Made by a program: the position numbers and the translations under genes. From UMGS1519 sp050951095 (GTDB lineage: Bacteria; Actinomycetota; Coriobacteriia; Coriobacteriales; Eggerthellaceae): a stretch of 64,000 bases of DNA. The stretch spans positions 62,001 through 126,000 of the forward strand of contig JBMNIQ010000007.1 of NCBI GenBank assembly GCA_050951095.1. Reading direction: 5' to 3'. Shown here in pieces: positions 34,170 to 42,814 of this stretch (positions are counted from its first letter, which is position 1; each line of letters begins with the position of its first letter). The notes beneath the pieces are model-generated. The model was given only the letters and a program-made list of their open reading frames with translations. It did not search any database and was not told the DNA's origin.

Positions 34170-35942
34170 CTAGTCCTTCTCGGGAAGGATCTCGCCCTTG
34201 ATGAGCGCCTTGAAATACGCGCTGGTGGAACCCTGGTAGTGGCGCATGAGTGCGCGGGCTTCCAGCAGCGAGCCGAACGGGACATCCGCCCGTTCGCCGG
34301 TGGCGCGGATCTTCACTTCCAGCACGCCCCGCTCCAGGCCGCGCTTGCCTACGATGACCTGCACGGGCCAGCCCATCAGGTCGGCGTCCGCGAACTTCAC
34401 GCCGGGGCGCTCCTTGCGGTCGTCGATGGCCACGTCGGCGCCGTTCGAACGCATGGCATCCACGATGCGCTCAGCGGCGGTGCGGACCCTCTCGTCCTTA
34501 TCCGCATTCAGCGGGATGACGATGACCTGCGCCGGAGCCAGCGAGACCGGCCAGATGATGCCGTTGTCGTCGTGATGCTGCTCCACTACGGCCGCAAGCG
34601 TACGGCTGACGCCCACGCCGTAGCAGCCCATGAGGAAGTACTGCTCCTTGCCGTCCTTGTCCAGGTAGGTGGCGTTCATGGTGCGGGAGTACTTGTCGCC
34701 CAGCTGGAAGATCTGCGATACCTCGATGCCGCGGCAGCCGTCCAGCACCGCGCCGCACTTCGGGCACGGGTCCCCGGCCTTCGTCATGCACAGGTCCGCC
34801 CAGACGTCCACATGGAAGTCCTCGTCCTGCTTCGCGCCCACATAGTGGTAGCCGTCCTCGTTGGCGCCCACCACCCAGCGGTCGATGTCGCGCAGGCTGA
34901 AGTCCGCGTACACGGTGATGTCCTCCGGCAGGCCCACCGGTCCGATGGAGCCCTTCGGCAGACCCGCGGCCTCCATCTCGTCGTCTGCAGCCGGACGGAA
35001 GCCGTCGATCAGGTTGCCGGCCTTGATGTCGTTCACCTCGTGGTCGCCCGGCACGAACAGCGCCACCAGCTTACCGTCCTTGTCGGCGCCGATGAACGCC
35101 TTGACCGTGGACGTCTCGGGGATCTTCAGGAAGTCCGCCAGCTCGGCGATGGTATGCACGCCCGGCGTGGCGACCTTCTCCATGGCGTCCACCTTGTGCT
35201 CCGTGGGCTGCGCCACGCACGCCGCCGCCTCCGTATCGGATGCGAAGTCGCATTCGGGACAGGTGACCAGCTCCGCTTCGCCGGAATCCGCAAGCGCCAT
35301 GTACTCCACGCTGACCTTGCCGCCGATCTGGCCGGAGTCCGCATCGACCGCGCGGTACTCCAGGCCGCAGCGCTGGCAGATGTGCCCGTAGGCCTCGCCC
35401 ATCTGGTCGTACACTTCCTGCAGCGACTCCTGCGACTCGTTGAAGCTGTAGGCGTCCTTCATGATGAACTCGCGGCTGCGTAGCAGGCCGAAGCGCGGGC
35501 GAATCTCGTCGCGGTACTTCGTCTGGATCTGATAGAGCGTGGTGGGCAGCTGCTTATACGAGCGCAGCTCGTTGCGCACCAGCGCTGTGATGAGCTCCTC
35601 ATGCGTGGGCCCCAGGCAGAACCCGTGGTCGTGGCGGTCGCGCAGGCGCATCAGCTCGGGACCGTAGTCGTCCCAGCGGCCGCTCTCCTTCCACAGGTCG
35701 TCGGGCTGCAGCGCCGGCATCAGGATCTCCTGCGCGCCGATGGCATCCATCTCCTCACGCACGATGCGCTCGATCTTGCGCAGGACCATCTGACCCAACG
35801 GCAGGTACGTGTAGATGCCGGATGCCATGCGGCGGATCATGCCCGCGCGCAGCAGCAGCTTATGGCTGGCGATATCCGCCTCAGCGGGGTCCTCTTTGAG
35901 CGTAGGTGCGTACAACTTGCTCATACGGATGACTTTGCTCAT
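34170..35942 (-). CDS. proS: Prolyl-tRNA synthetase (bacterial type)
   Basis: Class II synthetase of 590 residues with the bacterial layout: catalytic core, an editing insertion at about residues 225-400 (TSTVKAFIGADKDGKLVALF region), core continuation and a C-terminal anticodon domain. Motif 2 is visible in KYRDEIRPRFGLLRSREFIMKD (split here as KYRDEIRPRFG and LLRSREFIMKD). The ATG overlaps the ispG stop by four bases. A second in-frame ATG lies six codons further in. Confidence 0.97.
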   Translation of the reverse strand: MSKVIRMSKLYAPTLKEDPAEADIASHKLLLRAGMIRRMASGIYTYLPLGQMVLRKIERIVREEMDAIGAQEILMPALQPDDLWKESGRWDDYGPELMRLRDRHDHGFCLGPTHEELITALVRNELRSYKQLPTTLYQIQTKYRDEIRPRFGLLRSREFIMKDAYSFNESQESLQEVYDQMGEAYGHICQRCGLEYRAVDADSGQIGGKVSVEYMALADSGEAELVTCPECDFASDTEAAACVAQPTEHKVDAMEKVATPGVHTIAELADFLKIPETSTVKAFIGADKDGKLVALFVPGDHEVNDIKAGNLIDGFRPAADDEMEAAGLPKGSIGPVGLPEDITVYADFSLRDIDRWVVGANEDGYHYVGAKQDEDFHVDVWADLCMTKAGDPCPKCGAVLDGCRGIEVSQIFQLGDKYSRTMNATYLDKDGKEQYFLMGCYGVGVSRTLAAVVEQHHDDNGIIWPVSLAPAQVIVIPLNADKDERVRTAAERIVDAMRSNGADVAIDDRKERPGVKFADADLMGWPVQVIVGKRGLERGVLEVKIRATGERADVPFGSLLEARALMRHYQGSTSAYFKALIKGEILPEKD

Positions 35943-36994
35943 AATTTTCCTAACTCCTCTACCAAGGCGTCTACGATTTCACTCTGATCGACTTTACGCA
36001 TTATAGACCCGTTGCGGAACAGCATGCCCACCCCGTCGCCGCATGCGACGCCGATGTCCGCATCCGCTGCTTCGCCGGGACCGTTCACAACGCATCCCAT
36101 GACCGCCACCTTCACCGGCTTTTCCAGGTGGCCGATGCGCGATTCCACTTCCTTCGCCAGCGCGATCAGGTCCACCTTGCAGCGGCCGCACGTGGGACAG
36201 CTGATGATCTCCGGGTGCTTGCGGCGCAGGCCCAGCGCCGCAAGCAGCGTCCATGCCGCATGCACCTCCTGCACCAGGTCGTCCGTCAGCGAGATGCGCA
36301 TGGTGTCGCCGATGCCCTCTTCCAGCAGCACGCCCAGGCCGGCCGCGGATTTCACCAGGCCCTGGAACAGCGTCCCGGCCTCCGTGATTCCGATGTGCAG
36401 CGGCACTTGGGGTATCTCGCGCGCCAGGATGCGGTACGCCTCGATGGTCGTGGGCACGTCGTGCGCCTTCGCAGACACCACGATGTCGTCGAAGCCGCGC
36501 TCCTTGAGGTGGGCCGTGTAATCGATGGCGCTCTGCGCGATCTTCTGTGCAAGCGTCAGGTCCTGCCGCTGCTTCAGCGCATCGTCCAGGGAGCCGGCAT
36601 TCACACCGATTCGGATGGGTATGCCCGCCTCGCCGGCGGCGTCTATTACGGCATCCGTGCGCTCCCAGCTGCCGATGTTGCCCGGGTTGATGCGCAGCTT
36701 CGCGGCCCCGCGTTTCGCGGCTTCGATGGCGATGCGGTAGTCGAAGTGGACGTCGGCCACCACGGGGAGCGACGATTCCGCGCATACGGCCTGGAACGTA
36801 TCCAGGCACGAGCGGTCCGGGATGGCCATGCGGATGATCTCGCATCCGGCATCGGCGCAGCGGCGAATCTGGTCCAGGTTCGCCTGGACATCATGTGCGG
36901 GAGCATTGAGCATGGACTGCACGGCGCAGGGCGCGCCATGCCCCACAGGCACCGTTCCCACCATGACCTGTCGCGTGAGTTCGTTCGGTTTCAT
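35939..36994 (-). CDS. ispG: 4-hydroxy-3-methylbut-2-enyl diphosphate synthase (IspG/GcpE)
   Basis: [4Fe-4S] enzyme of the MEP isoprenoid pathway, 351 residues. The cluster cysteines are in IISCPTCGRCKVD, with the GCVVNGPGEAADADIGVACG segment following. The TIM-barrel start SMLNAPAHDVQANLDQI is typical. The frame is open upstream, but the start at 36994 has CAGGAGG and matches homologues. With dxr three genes away, two MEP-pathway steps are in one operon. Confidence 0.96.
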   Translation of the reverse strand: MKPNELTRQVMVGTVPVGHGAPCAVQSMLNAPAHDVQANLDQIRRCADAGCEIIRMAIPDRSCLDTFQAVCAESSLPVVADVHFDYRIAIEAAKRGAAKLRINPGNIGSWERTDAVIDAAGEAGIPIRIGVNAGSLDDALKQRQDLTLAQKIAQSAIDYTAHLKERGFDDIVVSAKAHDVPTTIEAYRILAREIPQVPLHIGITEAGTLFQGLVKSAAGLGVLLEEGIGDTMRISLTDDLVQEVHAAWTLLAALGLRRKHPEIISCPTCGRCKVDLIALAKEVESRIGHLEKPVKVAVMGCVVNGPGEAADADIGVACGDGVGMLFRNGSIMRKVDQSEIVDALVEELGKL

Positions 36995-37102
36995 GTACAG
37001 CCTCCTGAATGCCCATTCTACCCATGTTGCGCCGGTCGAAGCACGCCTGTGCGCGCGGCGCGGCGAATCGCCATGCAATGCGCATCGGGCCGCAGGCGCA
37101 CG

Positions 37103-38158
37103 TCAGCCCCAGTTGCCGAACACGAAGCGCTGTATGTCCTGGTTCAGCATCAGCACGAAGAACCCGAAGAACAGTGCCATGCCCGTGACGGACAATCCGG
37201 TGAGCACGCGGCGCGTGATGCTGCGGCGCGCGATGAGCTGGAAGACCTCCACGGCGAACCGTCCGCCGTCCAGCGGCGGGATGGGCAGCATGTTCATCAG
37301 GCCCAGCGAAACGGAGATGGCCGCCATGAAGAACAGGAAGTTCGCCAGTCCGGCGTCGGCAGCGTTCTTCGACAGGACCGCGATGCCCAGCACGGAGGTG
37401 GAATTCGAGACGGTATCGGCCGCTGTCTGGGGGTTGAACAGCCCCAAGATGGCCACGAACACCATGCCGATGTAGTTGAAGCCGCCCCGTATGGCCCGCA
37501 GCGGGTCAACCACCAGATGTTGCGTGACGCCGGAGGAATCCGTGTAGTCGACACCCAAGATGCTGTAGATGACCACGAACGCCACGACGGCGAACAGCAG
37601 GTTCATGCCCGGACCGGCCAGCAGGATGCAGATGCGCTTGACGAACGGCAGGCTGCGGTACTGCTGCTTGCGTTCGCTTTCATAGAAGGAGTCCACGTCC
37701 GCAAGCGGGCGCGCCTGCCCCAACGCGTATCCGTCGCGCTCGGGCGTGCGGAAGGTCTCCTGCTCGTCGCGGGCACGCGGAGCCTCCAGCGTGCCCCACT
37801 CGTACAGCTCGTCCAGCGCCTCGCGCGCGTCATCTTCGGAGATGCCCAGCTCGGCAGCGGCATCCGCCACGGTCAGCTGGCCGCGCTCGTAGGAAAGTTC
37901 CATCATGCGGCGCAGGTGCGGGCTCTCCGGCCCGGGCTCCATGCCGCAGACGCGGGCGTAGCCGCCCAGGGGCACCGCCGTGATGCCGAATTTCGTGCCG
38001 TGCCAGGTGAAATGGAGGTTCGGGCCGGGAAAGCCCAGCATGAACTCGGTCACGCGCACCTTGAAGGCCCGCGCCACCAGGAAATGGCCGCCCTCATGGA
38101 CGAACACCAGAATGCTGAGGATCAGCACCAGGTATAGGGCCATCCAAACAACGTCCAT
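37103..38158 (-). CDS. M50 site-2 membrane protease with helix-turn-helix-like insert and no PDZ
   Basis: The 351-residue intramembrane metalloprotease occupies the RseP position between dxr and ispG. Zinc motif HEGGH is in helix 1 (FVHEGGHFLVARAF), and the third ligand motif is MLPIPPLDGGR near the C-terminus. In RseP a PDZ domain follows helix 2; here that region has only about 30 residues. Instead a soluble segment at about residues 75-165, on the cytoplasmic side before helix 2, contains GQLTVADAAAELGISEDDAR, which reads like a winged helix-turn-helix. The substrate is unknown. Confidence 0.88.
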   Translation of the reverse strand: MDVVWMALYLVLILSILVFVHEGGHFLVARAFKVRVTEFMLGFPGPNLHFTWHGTKFGITAVPLGGYARVCGMEPGPESPHLRRMMELSYERGQLTVADAAAELGISEDDAREALDELYEWGTLEAPRARDEQETFRTPERDGYALGQARPLADVDSFYESERKQQYRSLPFVKRICILLAGPGMNLLFAVVAFVVIYSILGVDYTDSSGVTQHLVVDPLRAIRGGFNYIGMVFVAILGLFNPQTAADTVSNSTSVLGIAVLSKNAADAGLANFLFFMAAISVSLGLMNMLPIPPLDGGRFAVEVFQLIARRSITRRVLTGLSVTGMALFFGFFVLMLNQDIQRFVFGNWG

Positions 38159-38161
38159 GCG

Positions 38162-39424
38162 CTACCGTTCCGCTTTCGCCAGGATATCCGCAGCCTTGCG
38201 ACGCGCCAGGGCGTCCACTTCCTGCAGCTGCTCGATACTCTCCACGGCCTCCACCTGCGTGTCGTCCATGACAGCCTCGACGGTCTCCGCAATCTGCAGA
38301 AACCCGCAGCCGCCCGCTAGGAACGACGCCACGGCCACTTCGTTCGCCGCATTCATGGCACACGGCAGCGTGCCGCCCGTGGATCCGGCCGCGCGGGCCA
38401 GCGCCAGGCAGCGGAACGTGTCCGTGTCGGGTGCGTAGAACTCCAGCTTGCCCAGCGTGCGGAAGTCGAGCGGCTCCACCGGCGCATCCCAGCGCTCGGG
38501 ATACGACAGGGCGAACTGGATGGGAATGCGCATGTCCGTGGTGCCCAGATGCGCCTTCACGCTGCCGTCGATGTACTCGACCATGGAATGGATGGCGCTC
38601 TGCGGCTGCACCACCACCTCTATGCGGTCGTACGGCATGGCGAACAGATGGTGCGCCTCGATAACCTCCAGGCCCTTGTTCATGAGCGTGGACGAATCGA
38701 TGGTGATCTTCGGCCCCATATGCCACGTGGGATGCGCCAGCGCCTGCTTCACCGTGACATTCGCTAGCTCTTCGCGCGTCTTGCCGCGGAACGGGCCGCC
38801 GGATGCCGTGACCCACAGGCGACGCACCTCTGCGGGATCTTCGCCCAGCAGGCACTGGTAGATGGCGCCATGCTCGGAGTCTATGGGAAGCAGCGTCTCA
38901 TGCGTGCTCATGGGCATCAGCAGGTCGCCGCCCACGACCAGCGACTCCTTGTTCGCCAGCGCCAGCTTGCGGCCGGACTTCAGTGTGGCGTAGCTGGCAC
39001 GCAGGCCGGCGGCGCCCACCAGCGCGTTGACCACCAGGTCCGCCCCGTCCGCGAAGCACAGCTGCTCCACCGCCGCGGAGCCGAACGACACTTCAACCGG
39101 AACGGGGTTGCCGTCCTCGTCGCGGATGGCGGCGATGCGGGCGCGCACGTCTTCGCGCGCCGCTGCATCCAGGCTGTCATCGCCTACCGCAACGTAGCGC
39201 GGCTTGCAGGCGCGGATCTGATCGCACAGCACGTCGATGCTGCGGCGCACGGCAAGCGCCACGACGTTCAGCCGATCGGGGTGACGACGTACCACATCCA
39301 GCGTCTGGCGGCCGATGGAGCCGCTCGAGCCCAGCACGACGATGTTCTTCACGCTGCCCGCCTTTTCCGCGGGAACGGCGGCAGATGCGCCGCCGGGCCT
39401 GTTTGCGTTATCAGAAATAGACAT
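38162..39424 (-). CDS. dxr: 1-deoxy-D-xylulose 5-phosphate reductoisomerase
   Basis: First committed step of the MEP pathway, NADPH-dependent. The 420-residue protein has a roughly 22-residue Ala/Gly-rich leader before the NADPH loop NIVVLGSSGSIGRQTLDVV. The substrate and metal segments ALANKESLVVGGDLLM, LPIDSEHGAIYQCL and WHMGPKITIDSSTLMNKGLE are intact. It overlaps cdsA by 14 bp and ends 4 bp before the M50 protease start. Confidence 0.97.
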   Translation of the reverse strand: MSISDNANRPGGASAAVPAEKAGSVKNIVVLGSSGSIGRQTLDVVRRHPDRLNVVALAVRRSIDVLCDQIRACKPRYVAVGDDSLDAAAREDVRARIAAIRDEDGNPVPVEVSFGSAAVEQLCFADGADLVVNALVGAAGLRASYATLKSGRKLALANKESLVVGGDLLMPMSTHETLLPIDSEHGAIYQCLLGEDPAEVRRLWVTASGGPFRGKTREELANVTVKQALAHPTWHMGPKITIDSSTLMNKGLEVIEAHHLFAMPYDRIEVVVQPQSAIHSMVEYIDGSVKAHLGTTDMRIPIQFALSYPERWDAPVEPLDFRTLGKLEFYAPDTDTFRCLALARAAGSTGGTLPCAMNAANEVAVASFLAGGCGFLQIAETVEAVMDDTQVEAVESIEQLQEVDALARRKAADILAKAER

Positions 39425-40343
39425 TGGGGATGCATCCTCCCAGAATCAACAGGATGCAGGCTACCACCGCGCAGACGAACAGCGAGTCGCAACGGTCCAA
39501 CAGACCACCGTGACCGGGCATGATGGTACCCGAATCCTTCACTCCCGCATTCCGCTTGATGCGGCTTTCCACCAGGTCGCCCAACACGCCGCAGGCACCG
39601 CAGAACACGCCGAACACAATAGCCTCGGGAACGGGCATATTCACGCCGGGCACGAAGCTCATGGCAACCCAGAGCACGGCCGAGGCGAACAGGCCGCCGA
39701 AAAAGCCCTCCCAGCTCTTCTTCGGGCTGGTGCGGGGCGCCAGCTTGTGCTTGCCGAACTTGCTGCCCACCAGGTAAGCCAGGCCGTCGTTGAACCAGAT
39801 GCTGAAGAACAGCAGCAGGCACAGCACGCCGCCCCACGGCTCCGGCAGCGCCTGGCGGATGACCAGGATGCCGGAGATCATCAGACCCGTGTACGCGGCG
39901 CCGAAGAAGCTGATGGCCACGTCCGCGATGCGCGATTTCATGAAGTACGTGTACCAGACCAGCAGCGCCAGCAGCAATGCCACGGTTACGACCATCACGC
40001 CGGGCAGGCCGAACCACAGCAGCGAGAACGGATAGCATGCCGCGCCGATGATGCCCAGCCACTCGTTCGGCAGCTTCGCATCCTCGCGCTGCATGAAGTA
40101 GAACTCGCCGGCGCAGATGGCGGCCGTCAAAGCCAGCATGCCGGCGGCCACGACGTCGTTGATCAGGATGCAGCCGGCCGTGAGCGTGATGTACACGGCG
40201 CCGGTGCGCAGGCGCACCTGCAGCGGGCTTGCGTTCTTGAAGCGCTCCGGCGTCTTCTCGTACGCCTTGTTCTTCGCCTTCGTGCCGAAGCGCTCGTCCA
40301 TGGGCTTCGGCTCTGTGCGGCGGTCGCGTTCGGATGTGCTCAC
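39411..40343 (-). CDS. cdsA: Phosphatidate cytidylyltransferase
   Basis: Makes CDP-diacylglycerol from phosphatidate and CTP. The 310-residue membrane protein has about eight helices and the C-terminal signature KDSGTIMPGHGGLLDRCD. The start is GTG at 40343 (MSTSERDRRTE), since GGAGG lies 7 bases upstream and it overlaps the uppS stop as GTGA; an ATG at codon 16 is the alternative. It is in the conserved frr-uppS-cdsA-dxr order. Confidence 0.95.
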   Translation of the reverse strand: MSTSERDRRTEPKPMDERFGTKAKNKAYEKTPERFKNASPLQVRLRTGAVYITLTAGCILINDVVAAGMLALTAAICAGEFYFMQREDAKLPNEWLGIIGAACYPFSLLWFGLPGVMVVTVALLLALLVWYTYFMKSRIADVAISFFGAAYTGLMISGILVIRQALPEPWGGVLCLLLFFSIWFNDGLAYLVGSKFGKHKLAPRTSPKKSWEGFFGGLFASAVLWVAMSFVPGVNMPVPEAIVFGVFCGACGVLGDLVESRIKRNAGVKDSGTIMPGHGGLLDRCDSLFVCAVVACILLILGGCIPNVYF

Positions 40344-41119
40344 TCCGCGCCTCCGAACCGACGGTCGCGCCCCTGGTAGTCCAGCAGGGCGCGCAGCAGG
40401 TCGTAGCGGTTGAAATCCGGCCAGAGCACATCCGTCACGTAGAATTCCGCGTATGCAACCTGCCACAGCAGGAAGTTCGACAGGCGCAGCTCGCCGCTGG
40501 TGCGGATGACCAGGTCGGGATCGGGCACGCCCGTGGTGTACAGGCCCTGCTCGAACAGCTCCTCCGTCACCTGCAGCGGTGCGGCGCCGGCCGCCGCCTG
40601 CGCAACGGCCTCGTCCATGCAGCGCTGCGCAGAACGCAGAATCTCCTCGCGCGAGCCGTAATTCACGGCCACCAGCAACGTCATGCCGGTGTTCCCCCTG
40701 GTCTGCTCCCATGCCTCGTCGAACGCATCGCGCGTCTCCTGCGGCAGGCGCGAAAGGTCGCCGATGGTGCGGACGCGCACGTTCTCTTCGTCCAAGCCGT
40801 CCACTTCTGCCAGCATGGTCTTCGCGAACAGATGCATGAGGCCGTCGACCTCTTCCTGCGAGCGCTTCCAGTTCTCCGTGGAGAACGAATAGATGGTCAG
40901 GTAGCGAACACCCACATCATTCGCGCAGCGAATGGTCTCGCGCACGGCCTCGATGCCGGCCTTGTGCCCCTTCAGCCTGTTCAGCGCACGCTTCTTGGCC
41001 CAGCGCCCATTGCCGTCCATGATCACAGCCACATGCTGCGGCACGCGGTCGGGGTCCAGCGCCCGGGGATCCAGGTCGGCCGGCGGGTTCGGGAATATGT
41101 AGTCCAAGGGTTTCAGCAT
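40340..41119 (-). CDS. uppS: Undecaprenyl diphosphate synthase (isoprenyl transferase)
   Basis: cis-Prenyltransferase making the lipid carrier for cell-wall synthesis. The 259-residue product has HVAVIMDGNGRWAKKRAL, FSTENWKRSQEEV and DLVIRTSGELRLSNFLLWQ, all diagnostic. The start is uncertain: ATG at 41119 has AAAGG about 14 bases away, and an ATG at 41197 would add 26 residues. Homology begins about 17 residues after the chosen start. Confidence 0.95.
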   Translation of the reverse strand: MLKPLDYIFPNPPADLDPRALDPDRVPQHVAVIMDGNGRWAKKRALNRLKGHKAGIEAVRETIRCANDVGVRYLTIYSFSTENWKRSQEEVDGLMHLFAKTMLAEVDGLDEENVRVRTIGDLSRLPQETRDAFDEAWEQTRGNTGMTLLVAVNYGSREEILRSAQRCMDEAVAQAAAGAAPLQVTEELFEQGLYTTGVPDPDLVIRTSGELRLSNFLLWQVAYAEFYVTDVLWPDFNRYDLLRALLDYQGRDRRFGGAE

Positions 41120-41245
41120 ACGCGTATAGGGTACCTTTCCGTGTTGCGTTCGCGCAGTTGCCGCACAGGGTGAAACGCACTTGTCATGTGCGCTCATGCC
41201 GCATGCTGCCGCCTACGGAGCGCAGCAGCAAGAAGAACAGGCCGC

Positions 41246-41803
41246 CTAGATAGCCATCAGCTCCTCTTCCTTCTTCTGCAGGATGTCGTCGACCTTCTTC
41301 ACGTAACGGTTCGTGAGCTTCTGGATGGATTCCTCGGCGCGGCGCTCGTCGTCTTCCGAGATGTCGCCGGCCTTCTTCTCCTTCTCCACCTGGGTGTTGC
41401 CCTCGCGGCGGGAGTTGCGAACGGCCACGCGCGCCTCTTCGGCGTACTTGCGGCATTGCTTCACCAGCTCCTTGCGGCGCTCCTCCGTCAGCGACGGGAA
41501 CGGCAGGCGAATGCAGGTGCCGTCGTTGTTCGGCGTCACGCCCAGGTTGCTTTCCATGATGGCGTGCTCGATGGCGCCCAGCGTGCCCTTATCCCAGGGC
41601 TCGATGACCAGCATGTGCGCATCGGGCGTCTTCACGGCCGCCATCTGCGTCACGGGCGTGGGGACGCCGTAGTACTCTACCTTCACCTTTTCCAGGATCA
41701 TCGCATTCGCACGGCCCGTACGGACGGATGAAAACGCCGTCTCCAGCGACTTAATGGCCTTTTCCATTCCCTCTTCGGTTTCGAGCATGATGTCGTCGAC
41801 CAT
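41246..41803 (-). CDS. frr: Ribosome recycling factor
   Basis: Splits post-termination ribosomes with EF-G. The 185-residue protein has SSVRTGRANAMILEKVKVEY, LVIEPWDKGTLGAIEHAI and the C-terminal helix region TEERRKELVKQCRKYAEEAR. AAAGGA precedes the ATG at 5-6 bases. It follows pyrH after 126 bp in the usual pyrH-frr-uppS-cdsA order. Confidence 0.97.
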   Translation of the reverse strand: MVDDIMLETEEGMEKAIKSLETAFSSVRTGRANAMILEKVKVEYYGVPTPVTQMAAVKTPDAHMLVIEPWDKGTLGAIEHAIMESNLGVTPNNDGTCIRLPFPSLTEERRKELVKQCRKYAEEARVAVRNSRREGNTQVEKEKKAGDISEDDERRAEESIQKLTNRYVKKVDDILQKKEEELMAI

Positions 41804-41929
41804 GATCGTCCTTTCTTGAAAACTCTGGTTACCGGCGGTTTATCGCTATATTCCAAGGTACCACAGCCGCAGATGGCGGGACAAGATTCCGCCATACGCA
41901 GGTACGTTGGGAAGCATGCTGCACACGGC

Positions 41930-42646
41930 CTAGTGAACCGTGGTGCCCACCTTCTCGCCCTTCAGCACGCGGGAGATGTTCCCCGGCTCCGTGATGTCGA
42001 ACACCAGCATGGGCAGCTTGTTGTCCATGCACAGCGACGTGGCCGTGGAGTCCATGACGTGCAGCTCCTTCGCCAGCACCTCCAGGTACGTGATCTCCTC
42101 GAAGCGCTTCGCATTCGGGTTCGTGACGGGGTCGCTGTCGTAGATGCCGTCGACCTTCGTTGCCTTCATCAGGCATTCGGCGCCGATTTCGCACGCGCGG
42201 AGCGCAGCCGTGGTATCCGTGGTGAAGTAGGGATTGCCGGTGCCGGCGGCGAAGATGACCACGCGCCCCTTCTCCAGGTGGCGAATGGCGCGACGGCGGA
42301 TGTACGTCTCGGCAACCTGACGCATCTCGATGGCGGACAGCACGCGGGTGGGAATGCCGTTGCGCTCGAACGCGTCCTGCAGCGCCAGGGCGTTCATGCA
42401 GGTGGCGAGCATGCCGATGTAGTCTGCCTGGCTGCGGTCCATGCCCTCGGCGGAACCGGCCACGCCGCGGAAGATATTGCCTCCGCCTACCGTGACCGCC
42501 AACTCGATGCCGTCGTCATGGATGCGCTTGATCTCGCCGGCCAGCTCTTCCACTACCTTCGGGTCGATGCCGTATCCGGTATCCCCCATCAAAGCCTCGC
42601 CGGACAGTTTCAGCAGAACACGATGATACTTGTAATCTTTCGCCAT
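41930..42646 (-). CDS. pyrH: UMP kinase
   Basis: Amino-acid-kinase-fold enzyme phosphorylating UMP to UDP, 238 residues. Signatures are RVLLKLSGEALMGDTGYGID, VTVGGGNIFRGVAGSAEGM, IFAAGTGNPYFTTDTTAALR and ATKVDGIYDSDPVTNPNAK. It lies upstream of frr, separated from the htrA gene by a terminator. Confidence 0.97.
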   Translation of the reverse strand: MAKDYKYHRVLLKLSGEALMGDTGYGIDPKVVEELAGEIKRIHDDGIELAVTVGGGNIFRGVAGSAEGMDRSQADYIGMLATCMNALALQDAFERNGIPTRVLSAIEMRQVAETYIRRRAIRHLEKGRVVIFAAGTGNPYFTTDTTAALRACEIGAECLMKATKVDGIYDSDPVTNPNAKRFEEITYLEVLAKELHVMDSTATSLCMDNKLPMLVFDITEPGNISRVLKGEKVGTTVH

Positions 42647-42690
42647 GCTCTTTCCCTACCTTTCTACTCTGTACGCCATCTTACCCGAAT

Positions 42691-42724
42691 ACAGAAAGGG
42701 CCCCGCCGAAGCGGAGCCCTTTTC
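42691..42724 (-). terminator. Terminator between htrA and pyrH
   Basis: The arms AAAGGGC-CCGC and GCGG-GCCCTTT form a strong hairpin with a GAA/TTC-type loop. It is flanked by T-rich bases on both strands, about 90 bases after the HtrA stop. Confidence 0.75.
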
Positions 42725-42814
42725 GCCCACTTTCATTGAAAGCCCAGAGGGAATGGGCAGGCGGCTCTTGCCGTTGTCGCGAAGGTACCGGATGCCTGAG
42801 GCGAATCCGTCGGG

